From: Diploscapter coronatus
Lineage: Eukaryota; Nematoda; Chromadorea; Rhabditida; Rhabditidae
Direction: 5' to 3'
Length of the DNA stretch: 64,000 nt
Assembly: GCA_964036155.1 (NCBI GenBank)
Contig: OZ038422.1
Location: 15,585,201 to 15,649,200, forward strand
Of this stretch, positions 48,749 through 59,935 are shown one piece after another. The notes beneath the pieces are model-generated. The model did no database searches and was not told where the DNA came from. It saw only the letters and a list, made by a program, of their open reading frames with translations. Both the position numbers and the translations under genes were made by a program. Each line of letters opens with the position of its first letter. Within the stretch, counting starts at the first letter, position 1.

Positions 48749-49374
48749 TTATAATAATCTCTTCAAAAATGCTCCGCTTCCAGTTTGAATACACATATAA
48801 TGAGCGTCTCCATCACTTCCCCTTGATCCTCTTGGAATCTAGAATTTCTTATTAAACTTCGTTGCAAATAATATGTTTATTGAGGTTATTTCGAACTCAT
48901 CTTCAGTTTTATTCGTCTATTTTTCGATACCAAATTTTGTCGAAATATGTATTTACTCTGAAGATGCATGAATACTTATATGTACAGTTTAATCCAGTGA
49001 ATCTTTGCATTATCCCTAAATTCTCAGAATATAGGAATATGGTAAATTGTAAAAAAATTTCAAAACTTTCTGGACAACTTATATTAAAATATCATTATTT
49101 TTATCATCCAACCTCAATATTTGAATCGGGTGTGAAACACGAAACGACTTCAGTTGACCACGCCCCTCCTGGTCGTACAAAACATTGCATTTTGAATCCG
49201 TGTGGAACCATCTACGATTTTATAGCTTTGTTAGTTTGATGAAATCTTTGCATTTTTGAAGCACTCATTTCAACATACCCAAGTTTCGCCGTTGCTATAG
49301 TTTTGTCCATTATAATTGCAATTCCATGCCAAAGAAGCAGCGAAAAAAGCAAATAAAACGATGATAGTCTTCAT
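48749..49374 (-). CDS. secreted mig-18-like protein D
   Basis: Three exons: 49374-49279, 49211-49113 and 48838-48749, giving 94 aa. A signal peptide (MKTIIVLFAFFAASLA) is followed by W-N-C-N-Y-N-G-Q-N-Y-S-N-G-E-T-W, F-K-M-Q-C, G-G-A-W-S-T-E-V-V-S-C and Y-M-C. It ends G-S-G-A-F-L-K-R-L-L, like gene C, so C and D are closest relatives. Confidence 0.76.
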
Positions 49375-50358
49375 TTTCAAGATAAATAATTAGTTGAATT
49401 GATCAATAGTTTTATGGAGAATTTCAGTTCTATAATGAAACCCAAATACACGTTTATAAACGTTTTGATTAGTCAATTTGAAGTAAGATTGATTTGTAAT
49501 CGAGTGCTAATAATTGATATCATATTGAACTTTTTTAAATGATGTTAAACGTTAATAATTATTAACAGATACTTTCTTGGATTTTATTATGTTATTTTAG
49601 AGAATGTTTAGTTCTAATCATCTTTTCCAAAAGTGTTTATTCAATATTAGCAACTTATCATCATTCCTCCATAAAACACTAGATTAATTGTGATAAATGG
49701 AAGTTATTATCAAAAAGGAACAAGAGAAGTTGGCTTGATGTAGTGAAATCGCTTCGTCTTCAAATATTTTACTTCCTTTTCAAAAATCTATTGATATTTC
49801 GGAAAACTTACTGAGTTTTTCATAGACGAAACTATTATGTTGCGATGATTATAAAATTGATTTAACCCAATGTTGTTATCATTAGCTATCACTGGCATGC
49901 GGCGATACCAAATTTGTATACATTTCCCCCTCATCCCAGCTTACAATCTCGCGATCTCATTCTTATTATTATTATTATCGAAACGACTCCAGAATAAAGC
50001 GGCTGAAATCAAATACTGGTAATCGAAACGGACAAACCGCACAAATAAGCTTCAGAGAAAGTCAATTCCTCAATCAAGTCAATCCTCAAATTTGTGAATG
50101 AGTAGTTGGAAAGGACATCACACGGGTCACAGTGGAACAGACAGGAAAGAGTCGACAGACTTTTGCAACCAAAACGAGAACCATCTCTATATTCAACCTC
50201 AATCACCCACATTTCCCTCACAAATACACCCACACCTCTCACTTGTGCCGCGCACGAGCATCAGACCAACATAACTTAGCAAAAATTAAGCGTATTCATT
50301 CATTTATTCAAAAATTATGTCTTCGATTTATGATTCGTGAGATTTCTAATAATTCTAA
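49375..50358. other. intergenic between genes D and E
   Basis: About 980 bp. A GC-richer block at about 50.1-50.3 kb contains no credible gene. No repeat seen. Confidence 0.45.
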
Positions 50359-50755
50359 CTAATATCCTCCAAGTTCTTGACCCATCAGCGAAACTCCGCC
50401 ATTTGCTTTCTTGTTGCAAATGTAAGCGATTTGTCCTTCCGTGACTCTTCCATTGACAGGAACCTTAATAATTATTAGTTGTCTTGCTTTAAATAAATTT
50501 ATTCACTTCTCTTCCACTAGGCGTCATGCAAGCAACGATATCCGTCTTCCATCCACCAGAAGAATCAAAGTTGCACTTCATTTTGAACGAATTTTTCTCG
50601 ACCTAGAAATTACAAATTCACTGGTTTACTTTCAATATTGATAGTCAATAATTCCAACTCACCCAAGTATCACCGTCTCTGTATACCCGTCCCTGGACTT
50701 CACAAGTCTTCGCCACAGCGATAAGAGCGAACAACAGAATCAGGAGTTTCATCAT
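50359..50755 (-). CDS. secreted mig-18-like protein E
   Basis: Three exons: 50755-50663, 50602-50507 and 50463-50359, giving 97 aa. Signal peptide after M-M-K-L-L-I-L-L-F-A-L-I, then C-E-V-Q-G-R-V-Y-R-D-G-D-T-W, F-K-M-K-C, G-G-W-K-T-D-I-V-A-C-M and Y-I-C. It ends L-G-G-Y. The third acceptor is the unusual TTATTAAG. An acceptor, CTTAG, lies 4 nt before the ATG. Confidence 0.8.
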
Positions 50756-51246
50756 TTTCTAAGTTTGATCAAAAATTCTTAAAAATCCACATAATATAAA
50801 ACTGGTAAAAGTGATAGCGAGGAGATTTCATCAGACTATTGAAATCGATATGATTAAGAAATGTTGTCTATGGCTAAATATCCGGAGTGTAATTTATTAT
50901 TGAGCCAGAGGGGTTGATGTTTTTAACACAGTTGATCAAAATTTCAAACATCGAAACAAATCCATCACGTAGGATTGAGGCTAATAATAGGAGGAAAAAT
51001 TAGAAATTGGGAAACTTATGTTGAATCTCGCTGACTAATACAAATTTGCGAAAATCTGTGGGATAATTGATTTAATCTTTAATTACTACAAATTCACATT
51101 ATCAAATAGTAACAATAATTGCATAGAATCAAAATTTTACTACTCCTTTGTCTTCATTCATAATTGACTATTATATGATGATCCAGTCGCTAAAAATAGT
51201 AAATGTTCTACTTCATTTTGCATTTCTATCGTCTACTTGTTGACAT
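50756..51246. other. intergenic
   Basis: About 490 bp between gene E and the lectin stop; AT-rich, nothing recognised. Confidence 0.5.
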
Positions 51247-52734
51247 TTACTGTTTGCTCATCGTTGACATCCATTGTTGGCCAGTTGTTCCCGCGGCCCC
51301 CGTTGTAAATCCTGTTTGAGGCGGATTTCCGGTCGTCCTGAGATGATAAATTGTCGCTCTAGCATTTTACGTAGAAATTATCACAAAATACCATGCTCCG
51401 GTTCCTTGAGTTTGAGGCTGTGTCATTGGTGCACCTGAGGTTCCCCCAGTTACCGGTCCTGCTGTTGTCATCGGCGGATTAGTCATCGGAGTGCCACTAA
51501 ATTTTATCTTACAAACCTTCAAAAGTAATATTTACGTTAATCCGCCGGGGACACCGCTACACGCAAAGTCAAGCTTCGTTGTGCATGGGTATGCTAAATT
51601 TCTTTATCATATCTAAACAATTAGTATCTTTGCTGAGTTTTTTGTCTGCCTGTGTGTGCACGCTCAGATCTCTATGATAGATTTGTCTGACTCCCATGTA
51701 TTATACATGTTTGGATAGGTAATTTGATGAGGTGTGAAATACTTTTTTTAAAAAGTATAGAAATTTTGCCTTGATAATATGTTAATTTGTGGTAAAAACT
51801 GCTGCCTCTCTTACATAAAGTCATATCTATATTATATTAGATATAAAATTAGCACATTAGCCATGAATTGAAAATGCATAAAAGGTAAAACTTTTCAGAT
51901 CAATTTACCATTATTAAAAATATTGTGTAAAGGAGTAGCTTTTTGCCTATTTTTTATTGATAGCTCTTTTGTTTTGTGATAGCTTTGAAATTAGATTGAT
52001 AATAGTTTTTGTTTAAGTCTTTGCGAAGCAAAGACCGAGACTCGTTTGCTGAATAAAATAGATTACTTGACCAAAGACCATCAACAATTTGCTGAACTAC
52101 GCACAGATCAGATCCCGGCTGACCTGAATTTGGTCTAACTTTTCTTGAACGTTCATTTTATCTAACCGTTCTTCCATGCGCTGAACGTATATTCGATTTT
52201 ATCATGAGCATTTTGCAGTGAATTTGATTGCGAAGTTCTATCTTATTCTTTACAAAATGCTAGCATGATACTATCGAACATCATACTAGAAATCAAATGG
52301 AGTGCCGTCTGTCCAAGCCCAATCAGGAGAGTTCATTTTATTCGCGCCTGAATTTTTATTCTTCAGAATTAAGTTACAAAATAAAATGGACTAACCGATG
52401 AAATAAATTGGAAATTTAGATCCAATTGCCAGTTCTGCTTGTTCTGAATTTATATTTTCAAATACGAACGATTTTTCAATTACGATAGAGATAATTATTC
52501 TCAAATTGAGAATGAACAGATGCAAGCGTGTATCCTTTCGTCCTGCAATAATTGTCTGCAGCTTGGAAAGCTAGAGGAGCCCCTGAGAAATAATAGCATC
52601 TGAAAACATGAATTTTCCTAAGACATTCAACTGAAGGTTTTAAACTTTTTCCCGTCGTAGCTTTCTCCTGGATTACATTGACAATTAGCCAGTATAATTA
52701 GGACTGATGAGAAGACAACCTTCAATAGAACCAT
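51247..52734 (-). CDS. secreted C-type lectin with Thr/Gly-rich tail
   Basis: Nine exons: 52734-52646, 52599-52484, 52443-52396, 52347-52287, 52180-52167, 52123-52067, 51593-51536, 51496-51392 and 51337-51247, giving 212 aa. A signal peptide (~1-18) precedes one C-type lectin domain: C-Y-Y-F-S, A-D-N-Y-C, L-A-S-V-H-S, W-A-W-T-D-G-T-P-F-D-F, W-K-N-G, D-L-C-V-V, L-W, Y-P-C and F-A-C. The spacing is shorter than usual and no complete EPN/QPD-WND calcium motif is visible, so sugar binding is uncertain. A tail of about 65 residues rich in Thr, Gly, Pro and Gln follows, likely O-glycosylated. Exon 5 is only 14 nt. Such lectins act in nematode surface or gut defence. Confidence 0.85.
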
Positions 52735-53302
52735 GACTTATGTGATTTGGCAGAGTGAGCTAAAATAACTCTTCAAACTGATAAAAAATGGCAATTGATG
52801 TGAGATGCCTGTATGAAATCCAGAAATGTAAAATTTTAAGTGGAAATAATTTGAACTCAATAATGGAAACATTTTAAAGTTTTCTCGATGCATTGATAAC
52901 AAATCGAGCGCAACCCGTTCTTTGCAGTGAATTTATCCATTTTTACAAAGCTGTTGACGTATTTGGGTCATCGTTTAGAGCTGATCAACTATGTCTTGGA
53001 CAGCGCACTTATTTTCTGCGTATTTGTGTTTATTACTGCAAAAATTTTGTTCGACTATCAAAACATAACCAACAGTAATTAGTGATAAGCAGTAATGAAA
53101 TGGTAATATTATTGCAGTGCGTGAGCCATAAAGCACGTGTAATCGGTAGTTATTGGTGGTTCGATAAAATCTTTTGTGTAGCCAATTATTTGAATCCGCA
53201 ACTTTATTTGCATTTGGGAGATTCTTCATCGAAATAAATGTACAATTCGAAACATTTGATATGTTGAATGATGAGATATCAATAGTGATAAAAGTGACGT
53301 AA
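52735..53302. other. intergenic
   Basis: About 570 bp between the lectin gene and the four-pass membrane gene. No feature seen. Confidence 0.5.
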
Positions 53303-54420
53303 TTATTCTTTGAGGACCCGTGCAGTAGCTCTGCTGAAGAAATATGAGCCGATATAGGCGTAGACGAATACCATTTCGATCAGTAAAACGATTAACAATG
53401 CAACCCTAAAGTTATCATTTTTGGATTGGAGTAAATTGAACACACATACCTAAACAAGATCATATGCCAAATAATTTTGTGATGATTATCGTCGGGGTTT
53501 GTTGTTTGATTAAAATCTTCGACTATCGTAACGATACTCGCGATTAGTGATCCTAAAATTATGAATATACATTAATGCTGATAATTGATTGAAATCAACG
53601 TCGATCTTTCATCAAGAGTTTTTTTAACCTGTCAGTCATTTTCTTCGGGTGCTTTTCGAAATCTATTGATGAAAATCAATTTATCTGTTTCAAATAGCTA
53701 TTGGACCATTAAATAAGTTTTTCTTGCTATTAAAAAGAAAATGCCCGTCTTCTCAATATTAATTCTATCCAGAAAATGAGAATAGTATTGAACAGGGTGT
53801 GCGGAATTCCGACTTCGATCTGGGTTACAAAATATTTCAAGTCCAATTTAAAATTTTCTAAATTCAAATTCCGCACACCCCTGGTATTGAAGTTGGACGT
53901 TTTTTTTTTTTCATATTTTTTAATTCTAAAAACATGATAATCAAATAAATAAAGATAGAAATTATTACCTGCAATTGCGAATAACAAAAATATCGAATAG
54001 ATTATGTAAGGCAGCAATAATCGAGGTCTCGTCGTGAAGAGACCCCATAGGAATAATGTTCCGAAAATCAATTGAACGGCGAAGAATAACGACACAATAA
54101 CTGAAAACTGAATATTTTTTAATTTTAATATTCAAATCTTACCGATAAATTGCGAGCTTTTCTGAAGATTTTGAGCAAGATGAATGATAGAAAACACGAA
54201 TATCGCAAACATTAGAATTGTTGTGAAAACCACTCCAAATACGCTAACTAAACAAACGTTTTGATGAATGAAATTGTGAATTGAAAAAATAACAGGAATT
54301 TATCTAACCTTTTGTTGTCGGCAAACAGAAACACATTCGCCGAGGCCGAGGTAAATTTCGAACTGCGCAATTTGTGGAATCTGTCGAGAGATTTGCAGAT
54401 ATCGAATGAACTGACAACAT
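53303..54420 (-). CDS. four-pass membrane protein, LAPTM-like layout
   Basis: Five exons: 54420-54309, 54247-54143, 54100-53969, 53552-53450 and 53405-53303, giving 184 aa. The N-terminus ends in R-P-R-R-M-C-F-C-L-P, the Arg/Cys-rich run usual before the first helix of nematode LAPTM/DUF-type tetraspan proteins. Four hydrophobic segments follow at about 39-60, 72-94, 97-122 and 152-174, with a polar loop holding N-Q-T-T (possible glycosylation) between the last two. It resembles lysosomal or endosomal tetraspans in layout only; the function is unknown. An AATTTAG acceptor lies 12 nt before the ATG. Intron 3 holds a hAT-like element. Confidence 0.75.
53793..53883. repeat. hAT-like MITE, 91 bp, in intron 3 of the tetraspan gene
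   Basis: Ends CAGGGTGTGCGGAATT and complement of a matching AATTCCGCACACCCCTG. The exact 8-bp duplication GTATTGAA stands at 53785-53792 and 53884-53891. Confidence 0.9.
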
Positions 54421-55367
54421 ATCTTCGCCTCCTAAATTTAGCCTTATTATCGAAATGTTTACGAGAAGAAACATCCACAGTAGCGAACAAGATTACTAGG
54501 TCACCTTTATTTCCGGACCGATATTGATAAGTTCTTTGTAAAAATCGGATTTGGACTGAATTTTGTACGCATAAAAGCGTATTCAAGACAAACAGATATA
54601 CTAAGTTATTCTGATTCAACCAGTAAAAGACTCAGTAACATCAATCCATGAATAAAGATGACCCAATACTTTATCTACTACTGTACTTTGGAGGTTTACT
54701 AAATTCGAAAATTTGGTGGGCTGTAAAAGAAGAAGAATGAAGACTAGACAAGATATCTTTAATATCAAAATGAATATCTTATTCCATGATAATTTATGTA
54801 CGATAAACTCGCATTCCAGCTAATCCTTACTTTACCCTTTTTCATAGACTACAAATTTGAAAATTAGTAAATTTAAAAAAATATATTTATATTTTATTCG
54901 AGAATTTCAAATTTAGAAGAAAACAAATAAACCTAATAGGACACAATCATCTTTTGGTTTACTTAAATAAAGTCAGAATTCTTGTATGCATTTCGAGGCC
55001 TATCAAGTTTTATAAGTTTCATCGGTGTTGACTTTTTCATCAACCTACACAAAGAGTTACGTGAAATCAATGAAGGGAAAATCCAAAACTTGAAGTTGGA
55101 ACACGAGAAAATCGGAGAAAAATGCAACTACAAAACTTGATCATTGGTGTGCTTGAATATTTTCAAGCATAAACAAATTTGGATTTTGCATAGGATTATT
55201 TTTGTATGAAAGATTCGAGAGAATATCGCAATTTTAAAATGAGATCATTTGAATTCCTTAGATATCTACTATGAGTCTTATTTTGAAACATTGACTATGA
55301 AAATGATCAATATCTTTTCATGACCAATTTCAAACTTAATCCCATAAATGAATAACTTCTGACTCAC
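54421..55367. other. intergenic
   Basis: About 950 bp holding the promoter of the tetraspan gene and the element at 54478-54683. A possible short last exon for the Asn-rich gene lies at about 55055-55010 (V-D-E-K-V-N-T-D-E-T-Y-K-T, stop), but its phase does not fit the donor at 55367. Confidence 0.4.
54478..54683. repeat. mariner-like MITE upstream of the tetraspan gene
   Basis: Left end CAGTAGCGAACAAGATTACT; right-end complement CAGTAGTAGATAAAGTATTG. TA follows the right end but is lost on the left. It starts about 60 bp upstream of the ATG. Confidence 0.7.
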
Positions 55368-55518
55368 CTTCCTTATCTTTAGCGTTGTTATTGTTGTTGT
55401 TTTGCTCTTGTGACTTCTCCTTCTCTGCCTTTTCAGCTTCGTCTAGATTTGTACTAGACGGACCAGCAACAGATTCAGGAACAACAATTCGGTCACAGCG
55501 GAAAAAGTTGTCGGCCAT
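55368..55518 (-). CDS. Asn-rich small protein, first exon (3' end unsure)
   Basis: The frame opens M-A-D-N-F-F-R-C-D-R and runs through an acidic Glu/Lys part to a run of Gln and Asn (~40-46). It then meets a strong donor, GAAG|GTGAGT. If unspliced it continues to a stop at 55336 (60 aa). If spliced to the GTGTAG acceptor near 55055 it stops at once. The protein is low-complexity and hydrophilic with no recognisable family. It could be nuclear or cytosolic; no signal peptide is present. Confidence 0.4.
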
Positions 55519-55539
55519 CTAAATAAGTATTCAACGTTC

Positions 55540-55712
55540 AAACTGCCGATCTGTGTGGATAAGTGTGCGAATTGGCAGGAGAAAAATGGTTGCGGACCGA
55601 TGCGAGTAAATGCCGATTCGCTCGCATCGGCAAAAACTGCCTATCCGCATACTTACTCATACGAATCGGCAATTCGCGACTGCCGATCCACACGGATCCG
55701 TGCAGATCAGCA
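55540..55712. repeat. nested palindromic repeat block
   Basis: CTGCCGATCTGTGTGGAT at the left pairs with the complement of CTGCCGATCCACACGGAT at the right. Inside are further inverted copies of CCGATGCGAG and GCCGATTCG. It lies directly upstream of the Asn-rich gene start. Confidence 0.65.
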
Positions 55713-55984
55713 CAAATTACGCTGAGTAATTTTTGAACCTTTTAGTATTGAATAACGAGATAAGTTTTTTTTTTAAATATGATAGCATTAATGTGTAAGA
55801 TCGAGACTTTGTTGTGATTAAATAAATATCAGCATCTAAGAAGATGGTAAACATAAATATGTGCGAGATATTTCTATCTGATCTCTTACATTTGCGCAAC
55901 AAACACATATCATATCGTACTCATCTTTGTCGTGTAAAATTAGAAGCAAGAAGTGATAAGCAAACGTAAAAAGCGAAAATATCG

Positions 55985-56122
55985 GCGTTTTGGAATTGTC
56001 GCAACGTTGCAACAAGGTGAAATAGTATGCAGGGGTAGGAGAGGGTAAAGAATGCTCTCTCGCTTTTATACGCTATTTCGCCATGTTGCGATGTTGCGTC
56101 GTTGCGACAATTCCAGAACGCC
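55985..56122. repeat. long inverted-repeat element
   Basis: Arms GGCGTTTTGGAATTGTCGCA and complement of a matching TGCGACAATTCCAGAACGCC pair closely. Further inside, GTGAAATAG faces CTATTTCGCC across a G-rich then CT-rich centre, as in the element at 45676. Confidence 0.82.
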
Positions 56123-58060
56123 AAAATAACCCATTTTTAAGGTTTTTGTGAATTAGCTAAATAAAATAGAGGTCGACTTTTCCATATTATTCACTAAAAT
56201 ATCAATGATAAAAAGCTCGAAAATGCCAAGTTAGAAATCGGAAATGGTGAGTAAAAATGATTCACTGTGAAAACGTGACGATTCAAAAATAGAATGATCG
56301 GGGGCAAGATGTGAGTTTGATGGTTTGATAGGGCAGGTGTGGCGATAACCGATAGGGCTTATCTGAAAAAGCAATGAGCCAAGAGACGCTTTTGATAGGC
56401 GAAAAACGAAGTGATTTGAGAGAAATGAATGAAAATAGAGAAAGTGGGAGAGCAAAGAAGTAACTGTGAAATGCAAATAATCAGTGATGCCATGTGAAAG
56501 AATCAAAGAGAAACCGTTTGCGATTCGCCAGAACCAATCACTAAATCCGACCGGAACTCCGCATTTCAACGATTTGTATTGAAATTCAATTTTAACGAAA
56601 AGTAAATAAACTACTGGCTAGAAAATTTCGATTAAATACGGAATTAGGAAAACATTGAGATTTTTAATAGTTTTTATTATCTTCATCAGAGGTATAAATT
56701 ATCAGAAAATTCAGACAGTTTTTGATATCACTACTTTTGCAGGTATACGTTAAAAAGTGATTTCTCGAAATCCTAGAACAAAATATGAGTCGATTTTTAT
56801 CTACTTGCTGCAAAACTGCACAATTCGAAAGAAAACGCAAACAAAATGTGTACTAGCGACGAAATGCAGTGACCATTCGTCCGTTCGTATGAGTCAGTCA
56901 GATGATTTTGTTGGGACCTCGAAATGGTCAGCTCTCTTTTTCTCTTCCGAATGATGATAGTCGCTCTCTAACTCGTCTCCATTTGAACAAACAAAAATCA
57001 GCGGGCGGTGCAACGCTCAATACTGGCTGAATATACCTGACAGATTACGTTTGAAAATCGTCATGCATATTGCGTTTTGGGTGATTTTTTCTAGCCACAT
57101 AATCACAAGTTTTACAAGTTGTAAAAAATTAATTAATTGGCTAGGAAAGATTTTTTAGAAATACTCATAATTCGGATTCATGAGAATGACTATTGTGTCA
57201 CATGTTTTGGTTAGAATGTAACATTTATGGATAGGCTAAGTATCATTTGAAAGAGAACTAACGCATGACTCCTAATAATGACCTCATAAAAACATCCCTA
57301 TACGAGTAAATAAGAAGATAATGCTCGTACCATGTGTAAGTGAACTAAAGCTACTCATAGTATACGCAGAATAATTCTTATGTGGGTGCAAACTTCGCTG
57401 GTCTGTATTTTTGAGAAAAAAAGGAGGTACAAGAATAGCTTCAAAAGTTTTAAACTAAAGATATTTCCCCGAAAATGTTAGAATATTAAACATTTGTTTT
57501 CAGTAAAGTGGACATTATAAACTAAAATCTGGCAAAATACGTGGTTGGAAGGGGAACCTTTGTGAATAGATTCAAAGTGAGAGTGCGATAATCCGAGACG
57601 TAACAATGCATTCCAAATCTGCGCTAAACCACTTCCACTTCCTATTTCCTCTTGCGTCTCACAATTTTTACATACTTCAATTCACCTTCCTCAAACCATG
57701 AATTATTGATGGTTCCATACAAACGAACCTTTGAATTTGACTAAAGTAAACGCAATATATTGAACTTTTTGAATACTGACTCAGGACGGCATGAAATTAA
57801 AAAGAGCGAAAGCTATGGATTATTAGAAGAAACCCTATCAATAACCCGAATCGTTTTCCATAGTTTTGTCTGTGACTTTAAAGTACCTAATTATCAATCA
57901 GCAAATTTGCGAACTTACCGAAAAGCATGGCCATTTGTTGTCGTAGAGCGTATGAATTTTGAAATTATTACTGTTCCTACGAGGTTGACTTCTAAATTTC
58001 ATTGAAAAAGTCCAAGTGTTTGTAAAATATTGAGTGTAGGAAACCAAAAGAAGACAAGAC

Positions 58061-58199
58061 GCATATGAGAAAGAGAAGGATAAGTGGCGAATATGGAGTG
58101 AGGAAAGACTGCTGAGATACGACACACGCGAACACTTCACCTCGTCTCTCTTCCTTCCTCTTCCACTCCTCATTCTCACTCTCATATGCTTTTTCTGCT
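58061..58199. repeat. imperfect inverted repeat
   Basis: GCATATGAGAAAGAGAAGGA faces the complement of TCATTCTCACTCTCATATGC, with purine-rich and pyrimidine-rich arms of about 50 nt. The function is unknown. Confidence 0.45.
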
Positions 58200-59935
58200 T
58201 CTGCCTTTAATGGAGGCAAGAAGATCTACTTCTCTCCTGATCGCATCAACACATGTGGCATATTGACGTATTGATCATGTACATTCTAGAAAAGCTTCAA
58301 AACAACATGCGAATATAAATTGAGTATTCGTGGTGCATAACATTAGCGCCAAGCAGATTCAATCTTAACCTACCACATTGAATAAGTTTCTAATGAAGAA
58401 CAGACGACGTTTTTTTTCATTTCTATATAATAGTCGGACAAACACAACATTAAAATGAGTAAAATATCGGGGATGTTGCAGTTCGGTTCGGCCTAATTCA
58501 GAATTTTTAATAATAGCTCTTAGTTCGGTTCCGTTCCGTTCCGATTTTTCCTAACTACACACATTTCTGCATAAAATAATAATTCTGGAAACAAAAAATA
58601 AAAATTTTCGCAAACTGAAATGTCTAGATGTAAGAAACGTAAAGGGTTTATATAGTTTTTGGTTTTAAAAAAAAAACTTCATGATTTTCTGTTGTATCAT
58701 ATCTATTAGTTGTATAAAAGTTAACGACAACTCACCTAAGCTTCTATTCAATTCTGAAAGTTTCACAATAGCTTGCATAAATTTTTCGAAATGAATGGAC
58801 TTTTGTTGTCGCTAGATAATGAGATGATTAGTACACAAATTCATGCCTGGAATCACATGAAAGTAAATTATTTTTCATGATAGGTCTTGTGAAAGTTCTG
58901 AAATTTTTGCCAAGATATTTTCCACTTTTAAAATGCTATGCAATGTCATTCACGTCTTGGAAATATTGAATTTCTTCGATAGTCGGCTAAAATTCATCTT
59001 ATGATGCATCATGCATGAATATTTTCTAGCAAACCTGTTACGTATCTTCATCTTGCGACTTATCGTTTTTAATTCAAAACCTATGGAATTTAAAAATTCT
59101 TGATAGACGGTTTTATCTATAAAAGGCTAATAGTTATTCCGACATTCGTCCAATAGACTTATGGAATTGACTAGATTTCACATTTAGATGTTATGAAATT
59201 ATTTAACATTCGAGACAGAATAGTTAGGGTATGAATTGTATGCGATAGTCTCACTATACAATAATTGTATATTTATCCTTAGATATCTCGTCCCTGATCT
59301 CTATAAGTACACCAAGTTGTCATTAATAAACGTTTTCGTGCTCATCAACTTGTCCTCACCTTCCTTCCACATAGCACACATTCCTCTAGTCTTCCGAGTT
59401 CGACAGAGCTCAACTAGAATAACACCACCGCATTTTATTATTGGTTCAAATTTTTAAAGTTTATTTTTCTAGGCACTTTTATTTAGATGCAGTTGATAAG
59501 TAAAATTATGGTTTTCGCTCAATTAACTTTGTACCTCGGTAGAATTACATGAATATTACCTTAGTTTCAATTTGCTCTAATCCAATTTCTAAGTGTTTGC
59601 ATAAACACATTATGACTTTTTGCAAATAAATTGAATAGACTCCGAAAGTTTTAAAGTCAGAAATTATATCTCACTTGGAGTGCTGTTTCTCCAATACAGC
59701 TTCCTAGTTGGTATATCTAATAGCTGAATTACGACATAATCAGTCGCTGGTGCTTATAGTTAGATTTTATTATCCAAAATGAATATTGTTTGAGCAGCTC
59801 ACTTTTCTTGAATAATAGTTGCAATTCTTTGATAAACATCTAACCTTGCCTAAACCTAGAAGTTTTTCAATAGAATTTGCATTTTTCCTTCAATTTTTCA
59901 AAGATATTCATCATAATTTGTCAAGTTGTTTTAGA

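Larger units (their letters stand above)
55519..59935. other. 4.4-kb region with few features
   Basis: AT-rich and essentially gene-free by eye. It contains the palindromic block at 55540-55712, the inverted-repeat element at 55985-56122 and an imperfect hairpin at 58061-58199. Open frames such as 56231-56569 (-) lack codon or domain support. Confidence 0.45.

Noticed and set aside
56231..56569. 112-codon frame on the minus strand
   Set aside because: Ser/Phe/His-rich, no domain, no splice signals; likely chance.
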